The notes under the pieces: model-generated
Seen by the model: the letters and a program-made list of their open reading frames with translations, nothing else
What the model was told of the DNA's origin: nothing
Databases searched by the model: none
From: a bacterium HR25
GTDB taxonomy: Bacteria > Chloroflexota > Dehalococcoidia > SM23-28-2 > HRbin24
NCBI GenBank assembly: GCA_002898615.1
Contig: BEIB01000013.1
Coordinates: 5,001 to 17,669, forward strand
Direction: 5' to 3'
DNA: 12,669 nt
Program-made: the position numbers and the translations under genes
Shown: one piece after another, positions 1-6,255 of the stretch
How positions within the stretch are numbered: the first letter of the stretch is position 1
How the letters are laid out: every line of letters starts with the position of its first letter

Positions 1-551
1 AGCTCCAGGACGGAGACGGCGGCCACGCCGTGGCGCAGCCGGCGGAAGGAGCCCAGGGGCATCCCCAGCGCCCGAGCGAGGAGGCTGAGGATGACGAAGT
101 TGTGGGTGACCACGGCCACCGTCTCCCCCCGGTGGGCGGCGGCGATGGACTCGATGGCCCGCCAGGCCCGCTCCTGGACAGCCGCCAGCCCCTCCCCGCC
201 AGGCAGGGCCATGGAGGCGGCCTCCGGGCTCAGCCAGCGCTGCAGGAGGCCGGGGAAGCGCTCCCGTACCTGGGCGTAGGTGAGCCCCTCCGCCTCGCCG
301 ATATCCATCTCGATGAGCTCCGGTAGAGTCTGGACGGGGAGGCCGTGGACGGCAGCGATGGCCATCGCCGTGTCCAGACAGCGCTGGAGGGGGCTGCTGT
401 AGATGGCGGCGAAGGGCTCCCGGGCCAGGGCGCCGGCCAGGCGCCGGGCCTGCTCCCTCCCCTTATCGTTGAGGGGGATATCGTAGCGGCCCAGGGCGCG
501 CCCCAGCCGGTTGTATTCCGTCTCGCCGTGGCGGACCAAGAAGAGTCGCAC
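1..551 (-). CDS. Histidine phosphatase (phosphoglycerate mutase-like) family protein, 3' end cut by window edge
   Basis: The 183 visible residues open with VRLFLVRHGETEYN, which carries the RHG phosphohistidine motif (His8) of the histidine phosphatase superfamily. Further family landmarks are SSPLQR near residues 52-57, an acidic stretch ending GEAEG near 81-89 that should hold the proton-donor Glu, and the second catalytic His in VVTHNF (His150). Such enzymes remove phosphate from small metabolites such as sugar phosphates, alpha-ribazole phosphate or phosphoglycerate, and the substrate cannot be told here. I chose the GTG at 549-551 because it gives the standard N-terminus; no ATG lies between it and an in-frame stop at the SDR's end, and no clear Shine-Dalgarno is seen. 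It follows the SDR by about 50 bases on the same strand and is probably co-transcribed. The C-terminus runs off the window. Confidence 0.88.
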   Translation of the reverse strand, partial: MRLFLVRHGETEYNRLGRALGRYDIPLNDKGREQARRLAGALAREPFAAIYSSPLQRCLDTAMAIAAVHGLPVQTLPELIEMDIGEAEGLTYAQVRERFPGLLQRWLSPEAASMALPGGEGLAAVQERAWRAIESIAAAHRGETVAVVTHNFVILSLLARALGMPLGSFRRLRHGVAAVSVLE

Positions 552-602
552 GCTTTCAAGATAGCGCAGGGCGCAGGGCCAGGCCAGGGTTTTTATGGTG
601 AG

Positions 603-1349
603 CTACTGGGCGGTCCAGCCGCCGTCCATCACCAGGGCCGCTCCCGTCATGAAGGAGGAGTCGTCGCTGGCCAGGAAGAGGATGCCCCGGGCGATCTCCT
701 CCGGTCTGGCGTAGCGCCCCAGAGGCGTGTTGGCGGTGATCCAGCGCGCCATCTCCTCGTCCTCCAGGGCGGGCCGGGTGAGGGGCGTCTCCACCCAGCC
801 AGGGCAGATGCAGTTGACCCGCACCGTGGGCGCCCCGTCCAGCGCGAACTGCCGCGTCAGGCCGATGACGCCGTGCTTGGAGGCGGTATAGGCGTGGCCG
901 AAGCCGCCGGGCATGCCGGGCACGCGCGCCCCCACCAGCCCCGCCATGGAGGCCACGTTGACGATGACGCCGCCCCCCTGTCCCTGCATGACCGGGAGGG
1001 CGTGCAGGCAGCCGTAATAGACGCCCGCCAGGTTGACGCCGATGACCTGCTCCCAGCCGTAGCGGGGGCCGCCCACGCCAGCGTTGTTCACCAGGATGTC
1101 CAGCCGCCCGAAGGCCTCCTGCGCCGCCTCGATGGCTGACTTCACGTCCCCCTCCTTGGAGGTATCGGTGCGCAGGAAGCGGACGGCATGTCCCTGCTCG
1201 GCCAGCTCCTGGGCTATGGCGGTGCCGCGCCCCTCGTGCACCTCGGCGAGGATGAGCTTCGCTCCCTCGACGGCGAAGAGGCGGGCGGTGGCCCGGCCGA
1301 TGCCCGACCCGGCCCCGGTGATGACGGCGACTTTCCCCTCCAGCTTCAT
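603..1349 (-). CDS. Short-chain dehydrogenase/reductase (classical SDR, NAD(P)-dependent)
   Basis: This is a full-length classical SDR of 248 residues. Visible motifs are TGAGSGIG at residues 11-18 (dinucleotide-binding glycine motif), NNAG at 88-91, Asn106, Ser134 and the catalytic YTASK (Tyr154, Lys158). It ends in the usual substrate-loop/C-terminal pattern FMTGAALVMDGGW. Glu36 at the end of the second strand, where an Asp is typical of NAD-binding members, hints at NAD(H) rather than NADP(H). The reaction is oxidation of an alcohol or reduction of a ketone. The substrate is not predictable; annotation transfer would give 3-oxoacyl-ACP reductase or glucose 1-dehydrogenase, neither of which I can support. 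The ATG at 1349 follows GGGAGCGAGG on the coding strand. It is divergent from the gene at 1460 and is followed by the histidine phosphatase. Confidence 0.93.
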   Translation of the reverse strand: MKLEGKVAVITGAGSGIGRATARLFAVEGAKLILAEVHEGRGTAIAQELAEQGHAVRFLRTDTSKEGDVKSAIEAAQEAFGRLDILVNNAGVGGPRYGWEQVIGVNLAGVYYGCLHALPVMQGQGGGVIVNVASMAGLVGARVPGMPGGFGHAYTASKHGVIGLTRQFALDGAPTVRVNCICPGWVETPLTRPALEDEEMARWITANTPLGRYARPEEIARGILFLASDDSSFMTGAALVMDGGWTAQ

Positions 1350-1417
1350 ATCCTCGCTCCCTCGGCTCGTTCTCGGTCGTCTGTAAATGGTAACAGAGGG
1401 CGACTGCCTTCAGCAGC

Positions 1418-1447
1418 TTGCTAGCCAGTCCATCCCGAGGCCATAAT
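1418..1447 (+). promoter_or_regulatory. Possible promoter of the 1460-2203 gene
   Basis: TTGCTA (1418-1423) and CATAAT (1442-1447) are separated by 18 bases, a fair sigma-70 match. Transcription would start around 1454, only a few bases before the ATG at 1460. That would give a nearly leaderless mRNA, consistent with the lack of a convincing Shine-Dalgarno at this gene. The call rests on motif match only. Confidence 0.35.
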
Positions 1448-1459
1448 GGGCTTAGCGCC

Positions 1460-2203
1460 ATGAGCAAGCTCAGCCAGCTCATACGCAAGGCCAGTCGGGT
1501 GGAGCCTCCTCCCCTGGGCTTCGGCGCCGTGAGTCGGGAGGCCACGGCCAGCATGTTGCTGCTGGCCCGCTTCCCCGCAGGGCCAGGAGAGCGGCTGCGA
1601 GAGGCCGCCTCACGCGGCGTGGACGCCGTGCTGGTGGACGGGGAAGGGGCCGCCTCCGCCGCCAGTATGCTGAAGGGGCTGTCCCTGCCCTGGGGAGCCC
1701 TCCTGCCGGAGGCGAGACGGGAGGCGCTGGGGCCGCTGCAGGAGGCCGGCGTGGACTTCCTGGTCTTCGGCGAGGGCAGCGAGGCCTCCCTCTTCTGGGA
1801 GGAGGGGCTGGGCCTCGTTCTGGCGGCGCGGGAGGAGTCCTCTGACGTGGAGCTGCGGCTCCTGGAGTCCCTCCCCCTGGACGCCCTCTGGGTGCCGGCG
1901 CCGCCGTCTCCTCTGACGGTGGCCCGGCAGCTAACCCTGCGGCGCTTCTCCGGGCTGGCCCGCCTGCCCCTGCTGGTGGAGGTGAGGCCGCCGGTGGACG
2001 CTGCCTACCTGCGGGGACTGCGGGACGCCGGCGTGGTGGGCGTCGTCGTAGACGGCGAGGTGGCCTGGGAGGAGATACCGTCCCTGCGGCAGACGGTGCA
2101 GTCCCTCCCGGCGCGGGGCCGACGGCGAGAGGAGCGGCCGGAGCCGGTGCTGCCGGCGGCCACGCTGCTCAGGCCCCCCCAGCCGGAGGAGGAAGAGGAG
2201 TAG
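1460..2203 (+). CDS. Conserved-looking hypothetical protein, predicted TIM-barrel-like
   Basis: I do not recognise this 247-residue protein. It alternates short hydrophobic strands with amphipathic helices: MLLLAR (32-37), VDAVLVDG (54-61), VDFLVFG (98-104), LGLVLAA (117-123), LDALWV (140-145), LPLLVEV (169-175) and VVGVVVDG (192-199). That spacing suggests a (beta/alpha)8 barrel. The strand-end pattern GVDAVLVDG is reminiscent of aldolase/HpcH-type or phosphate-binding barrels, but I see no catalytic signature. The C-terminus is a low-complexity tail rich in Arg and Pro ending in five Glu. The ATG at 1460 is preferred to an in-frame TTG at 1418 because the barrel-like sequence begins after it and the upstream region looks like a promoter. 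It is followed 78 bases later by the MerR gene, which has its own promoter. No transmembrane segment or signal peptide is seen. Confidence 0.8.
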   Translation: MSKLSQLIRKASRVEPPPLGFGAVSREATASMLLLARFPAGPGERLREAASRGVDAVLVDGEGAASAASMLKGLSLPWGALLPEARREALGPLQEAGVDFLVFGEGSEASLFWEEGLGLVLAAREESSDVELRLLESLPLDALWVPAPPSPLTVARQLTLRRFSGLARLPLLVEVRPPVDAAYLRGLRDAGVVGVVVDGEVAWEEIPSLRQTVQSLPARGRRREERPEPVLPAATLLRPPQPEEEEE

Positions 2204-2207
2204 CCCT

Positions 2208-2254
2208 CCCCTACCCTGACATTGACGTTAGGGGCCGGGATGCCTATAGTATAG
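2208..2254 (+). promoter_or_regulatory. Promoter of the MerR gene with overlapping inverted repeats
   Basis: A -35 TTGACG (2222-2227) and -10 TATAGT (2245-2250) with a 17-base spacer form a near-consensus sigma-70 promoter. Two symmetric elements overlap it. CCCCTA (2208-2213) pairs with TAGGGG (2229-2234) around the -35. CTATA-G-TATAG (2244-2254) is an odd-centred palindrome on the -10. Either could be an operator for autoregulation. The 17-base spacer is normal, unlike the 19-20 base spacer typical of MerR-activated promoters. Regulation by the adjacent MerR protein is inference. Confidence 0.65.
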
Positions 2255-2281
2255 GGACTAACGGGCGGCAAGGAGGGCAAG

Positions 2282-2746
2282 GTGCCGGACGTCAAGGAGG
2301 CCTACTTCCAGATAGGCGAAGTCGCTGAGCGGGCCGGGGTCAGCCAGCGGACCATCCGCTTCTATGAGGAGAAGGGACTGCTACGGCCCCCCGCCCGCAT
2401 GGAGGGGGGCTTCCGCCTCTACACTGAGGAGGACATCCGCCGCGTCAAGCAGATCAAGAAGCTGCAGACGCTGCTGGGCGTCAGCCTGGCCGAGATCAAA
2501 GAGATGGTGGAGGCCCAGGACGCTCTGAGGGCGCTCAGGGCCCAGTACCGCCCGGACGCCCCCGCCGGGGAGAAGCTGGAGCAGCTCCGTCAGGCTACCG
2601 AGGTGGTCCAGCGTCAGTACGATATCGTGCGGAACAAGGTGGAGCAGCTCTTGGAGATGAAAGGCCAGCTCGAGGAGTGGCTGCGCACCTTTGAGCGCTG
2701 GCGCCGTGACCTGGAGCGGGAGGCGGCGGAGCGGGAGCAGTCCTAG
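2282..2746 (+). CDS. MerR-family transcriptional regulator
   Basis: The N-terminus is a MerR winged helix-turn-helix: FQIGEVAERAGVSQRTIRFYEEKGLL (about residues 9-34), followed by a wing ending GGFRLYTEEDIRRV (42-55) and LQTLLGVSLAEIKEMV (61-76). Residues 98-150 form a long heptad-rich helix, which would be the antiparallel dimerisation coiled coil. The protein has no cysteine at all, which argues against a thiol-based metal or redox sensor. No separate effector-binding domain is present at 154 residues, so the inducer is unknown. Translation starts at GTG 2282, preceded by a strong AAGGAGGG Shine-Dalgarno. The gene is convergent with the phage-type operon, with only 44 bases between the stop codons and no obvious terminator. 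A role in controlling that operon is possible but not shown. Confidence 0.93.
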   Translation: MPDVKEAYFQIGEVAERAGVSQRTIRFYEEKGLLRPPARMEGGFRLYTEEDIRRVKQIKKLQTLLGVSLAEIKEMVEAQDALRALRAQYRPDAPAGEKLEQLRQATEVVQRQYDIVRNKVEQLLEMKGQLEEWLRTFERWRRDLEREAAEREQS

Positions 2747-2790
2747 CCCCGGCCCGCTCTACCTTCGGCTCAGCCCTTTTCTCCTCGTCT

Positions 2791-3009
2791 CTACTCCTCC
2801 CACAGCGCCGCCATCACCAGGGCGCCCGAGCGTACAGGCCGCCCCTGCCGCAGCTCCGGCTCATGGCGCAGGCCCCTCAACGGGGGTGCCGGAAGGCCCC
2901 GGGGCGCCCGGGCCCTGGGCGGCAGCCGGGGCCTCCGCCGTGCCCCGTCCCCGCTGCGGCGGGCGACCAGGGGAGGCGAGCCGTCCGGCGGACGGTGCTG
3001 GAAGCTCAT
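2791..3009 (-). CDS. Small hypothetical protein at the end of the phage-type operon
   Basis: This is a 72-residue reading frame with no recognised domain. The first 45 residues are rich in Arg and Pro and look disordered. The end, RSGALVMAALWEE, resembles a short folded or amphipathic segment. I regard it as a likely gene because its ATG at 3009 follows a strong GGAGGA Shine-Dalgarno and it lies 10 bases after the preceding gene on the same strand, in the operon's packing style. The biased composition of GC-rich DNA can produce such frames by chance, so the call is moderate. It is the last gene of the operon and is convergent with the MerR gene. Confidence 0.5.
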   Translation of the reverse strand: MSFQHRPPDGSPPLVARRSGDGARRRPRLPPRARAPRGLPAPPLRGLRHEPELRQGRPVRSGALVMAALWEE

Positions 3010-3019
3010 GGCGTCCTCC

Positions 3020-3232
3020 TCACTCGTACACGGCGATGACCACGCCCTCGGCGGGGTTGGCCTCCTCGGGGAGGGCCAGCAGGCAGCGGCGGCCGGCCAC
3101 CACCTCGGCGGCCGGGATGCTGCGGGCCACCCGCACCCCCTCCAGCCAGACAGAGAGGGAGCCCGCCACCTGCACCGTCGCCCGGTAGGCCACGGGATCG
3201 AACCCCCTGACGACGCCGCGCAGCAACTCCAC
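3020..3232 (-). CDS. Small phage-type protein, possible OB-fold spike/hub cap
   Basis: The product has 70 residues and a beta-strand-rich pattern: LLRGVVRGFDP (3-13), YRATVQVAG (16-24), SVWLEGVRVA (27-36), a conserved-looking GRRCLLAL (47-54), and GVVIAVYE at the end. The strand-turn layout resembles the small OB-fold (gp5/gpV N-terminal) domains that sit on baseplate hubs, which fits its place directly after the hub-like gene. This fold assignment is inference from pattern and context. It starts with GTG at 3232. Its Shine-Dalgarno AGGAGGG overlaps the stop codon of the preceding gene (11-base gap), suggesting translational coupling and matched production with the hub protein. An alternative is a small head-tail joining or fibre-associated protein. 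Confidence 0.75.
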   Translation of the reverse strand: MELLRGVVRGFDPVAYRATVQVAGSLSVWLEGVRVARSIPAAEVVAGRRCLLALPEEANPAEGVVIAVYE

Positions 3233-3243
3233 CCTCTACCCTC

Positions 3244-5193
3244 CTAGGGCCGGCCCAGGGCCAGATGCTGCTCGTAGACGCCCTTCGTGGCGTCGTAGCG
3301 GAGCGTCAGCCCCCGGACGCGTCGGGCGCCCAGGGGGCCCAGGGCCGGGTCGTCCACCGTCACCACATCGTAGAGCTCTAGGCCACAGTTGACAGGGGCG
3401 GTGACTTCGCCCCCTTCCGAGGCGATGGTGTGACGCCGCAGCTCCGCCAGGGCGCGGCGGCTGGCCTGAGTGCCGCTGGTCAGGTTGGCATCGTGGAGCT
3501 GGAGCAGGCGGTCATAGGTCTGGCCGATCTCCTCCCACCGGAACTCCTCCCAGAATATGCCCTGGCCGAAGACCTGGACACGGTTGGCCTCCGGGGCGGC
3601 AGAGCGGTAGCGTCCCTCCCTGATGGGGTGCTGGGGGCCGTAGGCGTAAATGGGGGACTCGTCCTCCCGCGGCTCCTTCAGGTAGACATAGGGGCCGCCC
3701 AGGAGGGCCACGTCTGGCAGAAGGGCCAGCAGGCGGCGGACCGCCAGCAACCCCGATTCCCCCGGCTGCACGGAGAAGGCCGGATAGAGGTTAGCGGCCA
3801 GCCAGGAGAAGCTGCGAGCGGTGAAGCGGAGGCCGGCACGGGCGAAGAGGGCCTGCAGAATGGCGAAGACCGTCCTCTGGCCGGCCGTCCATACGAACTG
3901 CCGACGGGCCCGCCAGCGGGCCAGGAGCCCCCAGGCCGTCTCCCCCTCCACCAGGAGGAGGCCCCGGCCGCCGACGCCCTGGCGCTCCACCGCCTCGATC
4001 CAGTAGCTGGGGCCGGGAGAGGCGAGGGGCCCGGCCGACGTCAGGTAGCCCAGGCCCAGGGAGACCTCGCTCCCGGGGGCGATGAGGCTGCCCTCCCCGC
4101 TGTAGCGGCCGTCCTCATTGCGGAGGAGGAGGCGCAGGCTGCCGCCGAAGGGCCGCTCCGTGGCCTCCAGGGCCAGGACATCGGCGCTGACGTCCGTGTC
4201 CGCCGTCCCGGAGAGGGCCCGCCAGACGCCGGCGGGGTGGGAGAGCCAGACGGCGTCGCTCCCCACGGCCACGGCTACACCCTCCGCCAGGTCTATGGCC
4301 TCCGGGAAGGGCTCCCGCCATAGGTTGTCGGCGAAGTCGCTGTCCAGGGCGGTGTAGGTGTGCTGGAGCCGGGTATAGGACTGGTTGCCGCTGTAGGCCT
4401 CAACGAAGGTGAGCCGGTAGACATCTGCCAGGGCCAGAGAGGGGGCGGCGAAGGAGACGCCGGAGCCGGCGTCCGCTCGCTGCACCTCCCGCAGGGCCGA
4501 CCAGGTTCCGGGGCCCTGGCGGTAACCATCGCCGTAGACGGTGGCCCAGACGCCGGCCCTCCCGTCGCCATCTATCCCCGTGACGACGACATCGAAGTCC
4601 CGGGCGTAGTGGGCGGCCAGGCCGCTCGCACTGGCCAGGCTGTGGGGCCAGGCGGCCGGACTCCCCCACACGCCGCCGCTCTGGCGGGCGTAGAGGACGG
4701 TGCTATCGGTGGCGTAGAGGAGCAGGGCGTCCTCTGGCCCCTTGATGGCCACCGCCAGGCGGCGGGCGCCGGAGGGGGCGGGCACCACCACCGCGGCGGG
4801 GGCGAAGCTGGCGCCGTAGTCCTGGCTGCGGCGCGCCACCAGGTTGCCGGAGCCGTCCACGTAGCAGAGCAGGACATCGGCGCCGCGGGCGGCCAGGGCT
4901 ATCCCTTCCTGGCTGGCGGCCGCCAGCGCCGTCCAGGCGGCGAAGTCGCTGCCCGGGCCGGGGCTGCTAAGCCGCTGGTAGTAAAGCTGGCCGCCGGCCA
5001 CCCGCGCCCGCAGGAGGGAGCCATCGCCCGGGCAGGCGGCGGCGTGAGGGCCGGGGGGCTCGCCCCCGCTGTAGAGGCGGTGGAAACGCAACCGTCGCAC
5101 GCCGCCTATGCGGTCGCCGATGTGGACCTGGAGGAAGGGGGCGGCGCTGGTGCTCCGCTGGGCGGCCAGCAGCTCGGCGGGGAGGGAGCGCAC
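3244..5193 (-). CDS. Phage-type tail/baseplate protein: N-terminal beta-propeller-like region plus C-terminal hub-like region
   Basis: This is the largest protein in the window, at 649 residues. Residues about 55-330 contain repeating beta-rich blocks in which aromatic and short hydrophobic strands recur, for example YYQRLSSPGPGSDFAAW, DVLLCYVDGSGNLVARRS and LYARQSGGVWGSPAAW. SQDYGASF at 123-130 matches the Asp-box (S-x-D-x-G-x-x-F/W) of BNR/sialidase-type propellers. Residues about 335-649 differ: VLALEATERPFGGSLRLLL, SEVSLGLGY, YWIEAVERQG and an EGETAWGLLARW block resemble baseplate hub (gpD/gp27-like) proteins. It would sit at the particle's distal end, with the propeller possibly binding surface glycans; both roles are inferred. 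I chose the GTG at 5193 (Shine-Dalgarno AGGAGAGG, 4 bases after the upstream stop) over an in-frame codon at 5247 that would overlap the adaptor gene. Confidence 0.85.
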   Translation of the reverse strand: MRSLPAELLAAQRSTSAAPFLQVHIGDRIGGVRRLRFHRLYSGGEPPGPHAAACPGDGSLLRARVAGGQLYYQRLSSPGPGSDFAAWTALAAASQEGIALAARGADVLLCYVDGSGNLVARRSQDYGASFAPAAVVVPAPSGARRLAVAIKGPEDALLLYATDSTVLYARQSGGVWGSPAAWPHSLASASGLAAHYARDFDVVVTGIDGDGRAGVWATVYGDGYRQGPGTWSALREVQRADAGSGVSFAAPSLALADVYRLTFVEAYSGNQSYTRLQHTYTALDSDFADNLWREPFPEAIDLAEGVAVAVGSDAVWLSHPAGVWRALSGTADTDVSADVLALEATERPFGGSLRLLLRNEDGRYSGEGSLIAPGSEVSLGLGYLTSAGPLASPGPSYWIEAVERQGVGGRGLLLVEGETAWGLLARWRARRQFVWTAGQRTVFAILQALFARAGLRFTARSFSWLAANLYPAFSVQPGESGLLAVRRLLALLPDVALLGGPYVYLKEPREDESPIYAYGPQHPIREGRYRSAAPEANRVQVFGQGIFWEEFRWEEIGQTYDRLLQLHDANLTSGTQASRRALAELRRHTIASEGGEVTAPVNCGLELYDVVTVDDPALGPLGARRVRGLTLRYDATKGVYEQHLALGRP

Positions 5194-5197
5194 CGGT

Positions 5198-5818
5198 TCA
5201 CCTCTCCTGGGGGGCCGGCCCGCCAGCGGAATACAGGCGGCGGGCACGCACGGCGTTGCGACGCCCCAGCCGCTCCAGCCCCCGCTGGAACTGGGCCAGC
5301 ATCTCCTGGCCCCACACTAGGTAGCGACGCCACACGTCCTCCCCGCCGACGTTGACCCGGTTGGCGGCATAGCCAGCCCACTCCAGGGCGGCATAGGCGG
5401 CGGCCCCTGTGAGCAACAGGTCTTCCAGGTGCGGGGGGATGGTGGAGGTCGTCTCGTCCAGGGTGTGGAGGCGGGTGTAATAGAGGCGCACCTCCTCCGC
5501 CGCCAGGGGAGGCTCCCCCAGGAGGAGGGTCAGGGTGTCGCCCCAGACTGAGAAGGGGACGTAGCGTGGCGGGTAGCGGTCCACCGGGTACTCCACCGCC
5601 TCCACTTCCACCAGCCCTGCCAGGGAGGCGAGGGAGAGCTGGCGACTCTGGGGCGTGGTCAGGAGGACGGCGCTGGTCTCCCGGGGGATGGCCAGCCCTA
5701 GCTCCCGGGCCGCCCGCTGCAGGTGGCGGTCCAGTTGGTCGTCCGTCCAGCGTTGCTGGGCCGGGTCTTCGTCCCGCAGGTCACGGCGAAGGCGCTGGCG
5801 CAGGTCGGCGAGCCCCAT
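5198..5818 (-). CDS. Phage-type head-tail connector/adaptor-like protein
   Basis: The protein has 206 residues. It begins with a helical segment, MGLADLRQRLRRDLRDEDPAQQRWTDDQLDRHLQRAARELG, that is characteristic of phage adaptor/connector proteins binding under the portal: a short helix, a 'W/D-x-x-L' turn, then a helix. A beta-rich middle follows (about 50-120, including VEVEAVEYPVDRYPPRYVPFSVWGDTL), then a long C-terminal helical region, HLEDLLLTGAAAYAALEWAGYAANR (about 129-153) and WGQEMLAQFQRGLERLGRR. This layout matches adaptors described in siphophages and podophages; I cannot name the exact family. ATG 5818 has a GAGGAGG Shine-Dalgarno overlapping the stop of the preceding gene, and the next gene begins 4 bases after its own stop. 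Position and size support a role joining the head to the distal components. Confidence 0.8.
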   Translation of the reverse strand: MGLADLRQRLRRDLRDEDPAQQRWTDDQLDRHLQRAARELGLAIPRETSAVLLTTPQSRQLSLASLAGLVEVEAVEYPVDRYPPRYVPFSVWGDTLTLLLGEPPLAAEEVRLYYTRLHTLDETTSTIPPHLEDLLLTGAAAYAALEWAGYAANRVNVGGEDVWRRYLVWGQEMLAQFQRGLERLGRRNAVRARRLYSAGGPAPQER

Positions 5819-5827
5819 TGCTCCTCC

Positions 5828-6223
5828 TCAGCTCAGGCTGGCATAGATGGCGACGCTCAGGCTGCTGGCCTGGGCGGAGACGAGCTTCAGGAAGACGGTG
5901 GCCCCCCGCACCTCCACCTCCAGGCTGGGGCTGCCCAGGGCCAGCTCCTCCTGGGTGAAGCGTCGCCTCGCCCCGGCGAAGTAGCGGCCGGCGGTGGCGT
6001 TCCAGACCAGCAACTGCACCTCCAGGGAGGTCAGCCCCACGCTCCCCACAGTGTCGATATCGAAGCGGACCATGCGGTAGCCGGCGCAGTCCACTCCCTG
6101 GCTGGCGCTGGTGGGGTCGGCGCTGTCGGGGGCCGTCAGGGGGCCGCGGTGGAGCTGGGGCGTGGTCTGCTCGTAGACCGGCCCCTTGGGGACCCCCTGG
6201 GCATCGATGCGGACGTTGGCCAT
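5828..6223 (-). CDS. Hypothetical capsid-associated protein, beta-rich
   Basis: This 131-residue protein lies between the major capsid and adaptor genes. I do not recognise a family. After a flexible Pro/Gly/Gln-rich N-terminus (1-45), residues 48-131 alternate polar and hydrophobic residues in beta-sandwich fashion: YRMVRFDIDTVG, LTSLEVQLLVWNATAGRYFAG, SLEVEVRGATVFLKLVSAQ, SLSVAIYASLS. Candidates are a decoration/cement protein on the capsid, a head fibre or a small tail component. ATG 6223 is chosen because GGAGGAGCGG lies just upstream; the frame stays open further 5' into the capsid gene, but that part reads as a shadow. Gaps of 32 bases (upstream) and 9 bases (downstream) place it firmly in the operon. 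Confidence 0.75.
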   Translation of the reverse strand: MANVRIDAQGVPKGPVYEQTTPQLHRGPLTAPDSADPTSASQGVDCAGYRMVRFDIDTVGSVGLTSLEVQLLVWNATAGRYFAGARRRFTQEELALGSPSLEVEVRGATVFLKLVSAQASSLSVAIYASLS

Positions 6224-6255
6224 CTCCGCTCCTCCTGCCTGGCGGGCGCTGGCCG

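Noticed and set aside
556..1554. 332-residue - strand frame overlapping the dehydrogenase
   Set aside because: It is a frame shadow: the standard SDR motifs are all in the 603-1349 frame.
5194..5247. Longer start for the propeller/hub protein
   Set aside because: It would overlap the adaptor gene by 50 bases, while GTG 5193 has a strong Shine-Dalgarno and a 4-base gap.
3430..5355. Long + strand open frames opposite the hub and adaptor genes
   Set aside because: They are Gly/Ala/Arg-rich mirror frames typical of high-GC coding DNA, with no domains or ribosome-binding sites; the - strand frames have recognisable fold patterns.
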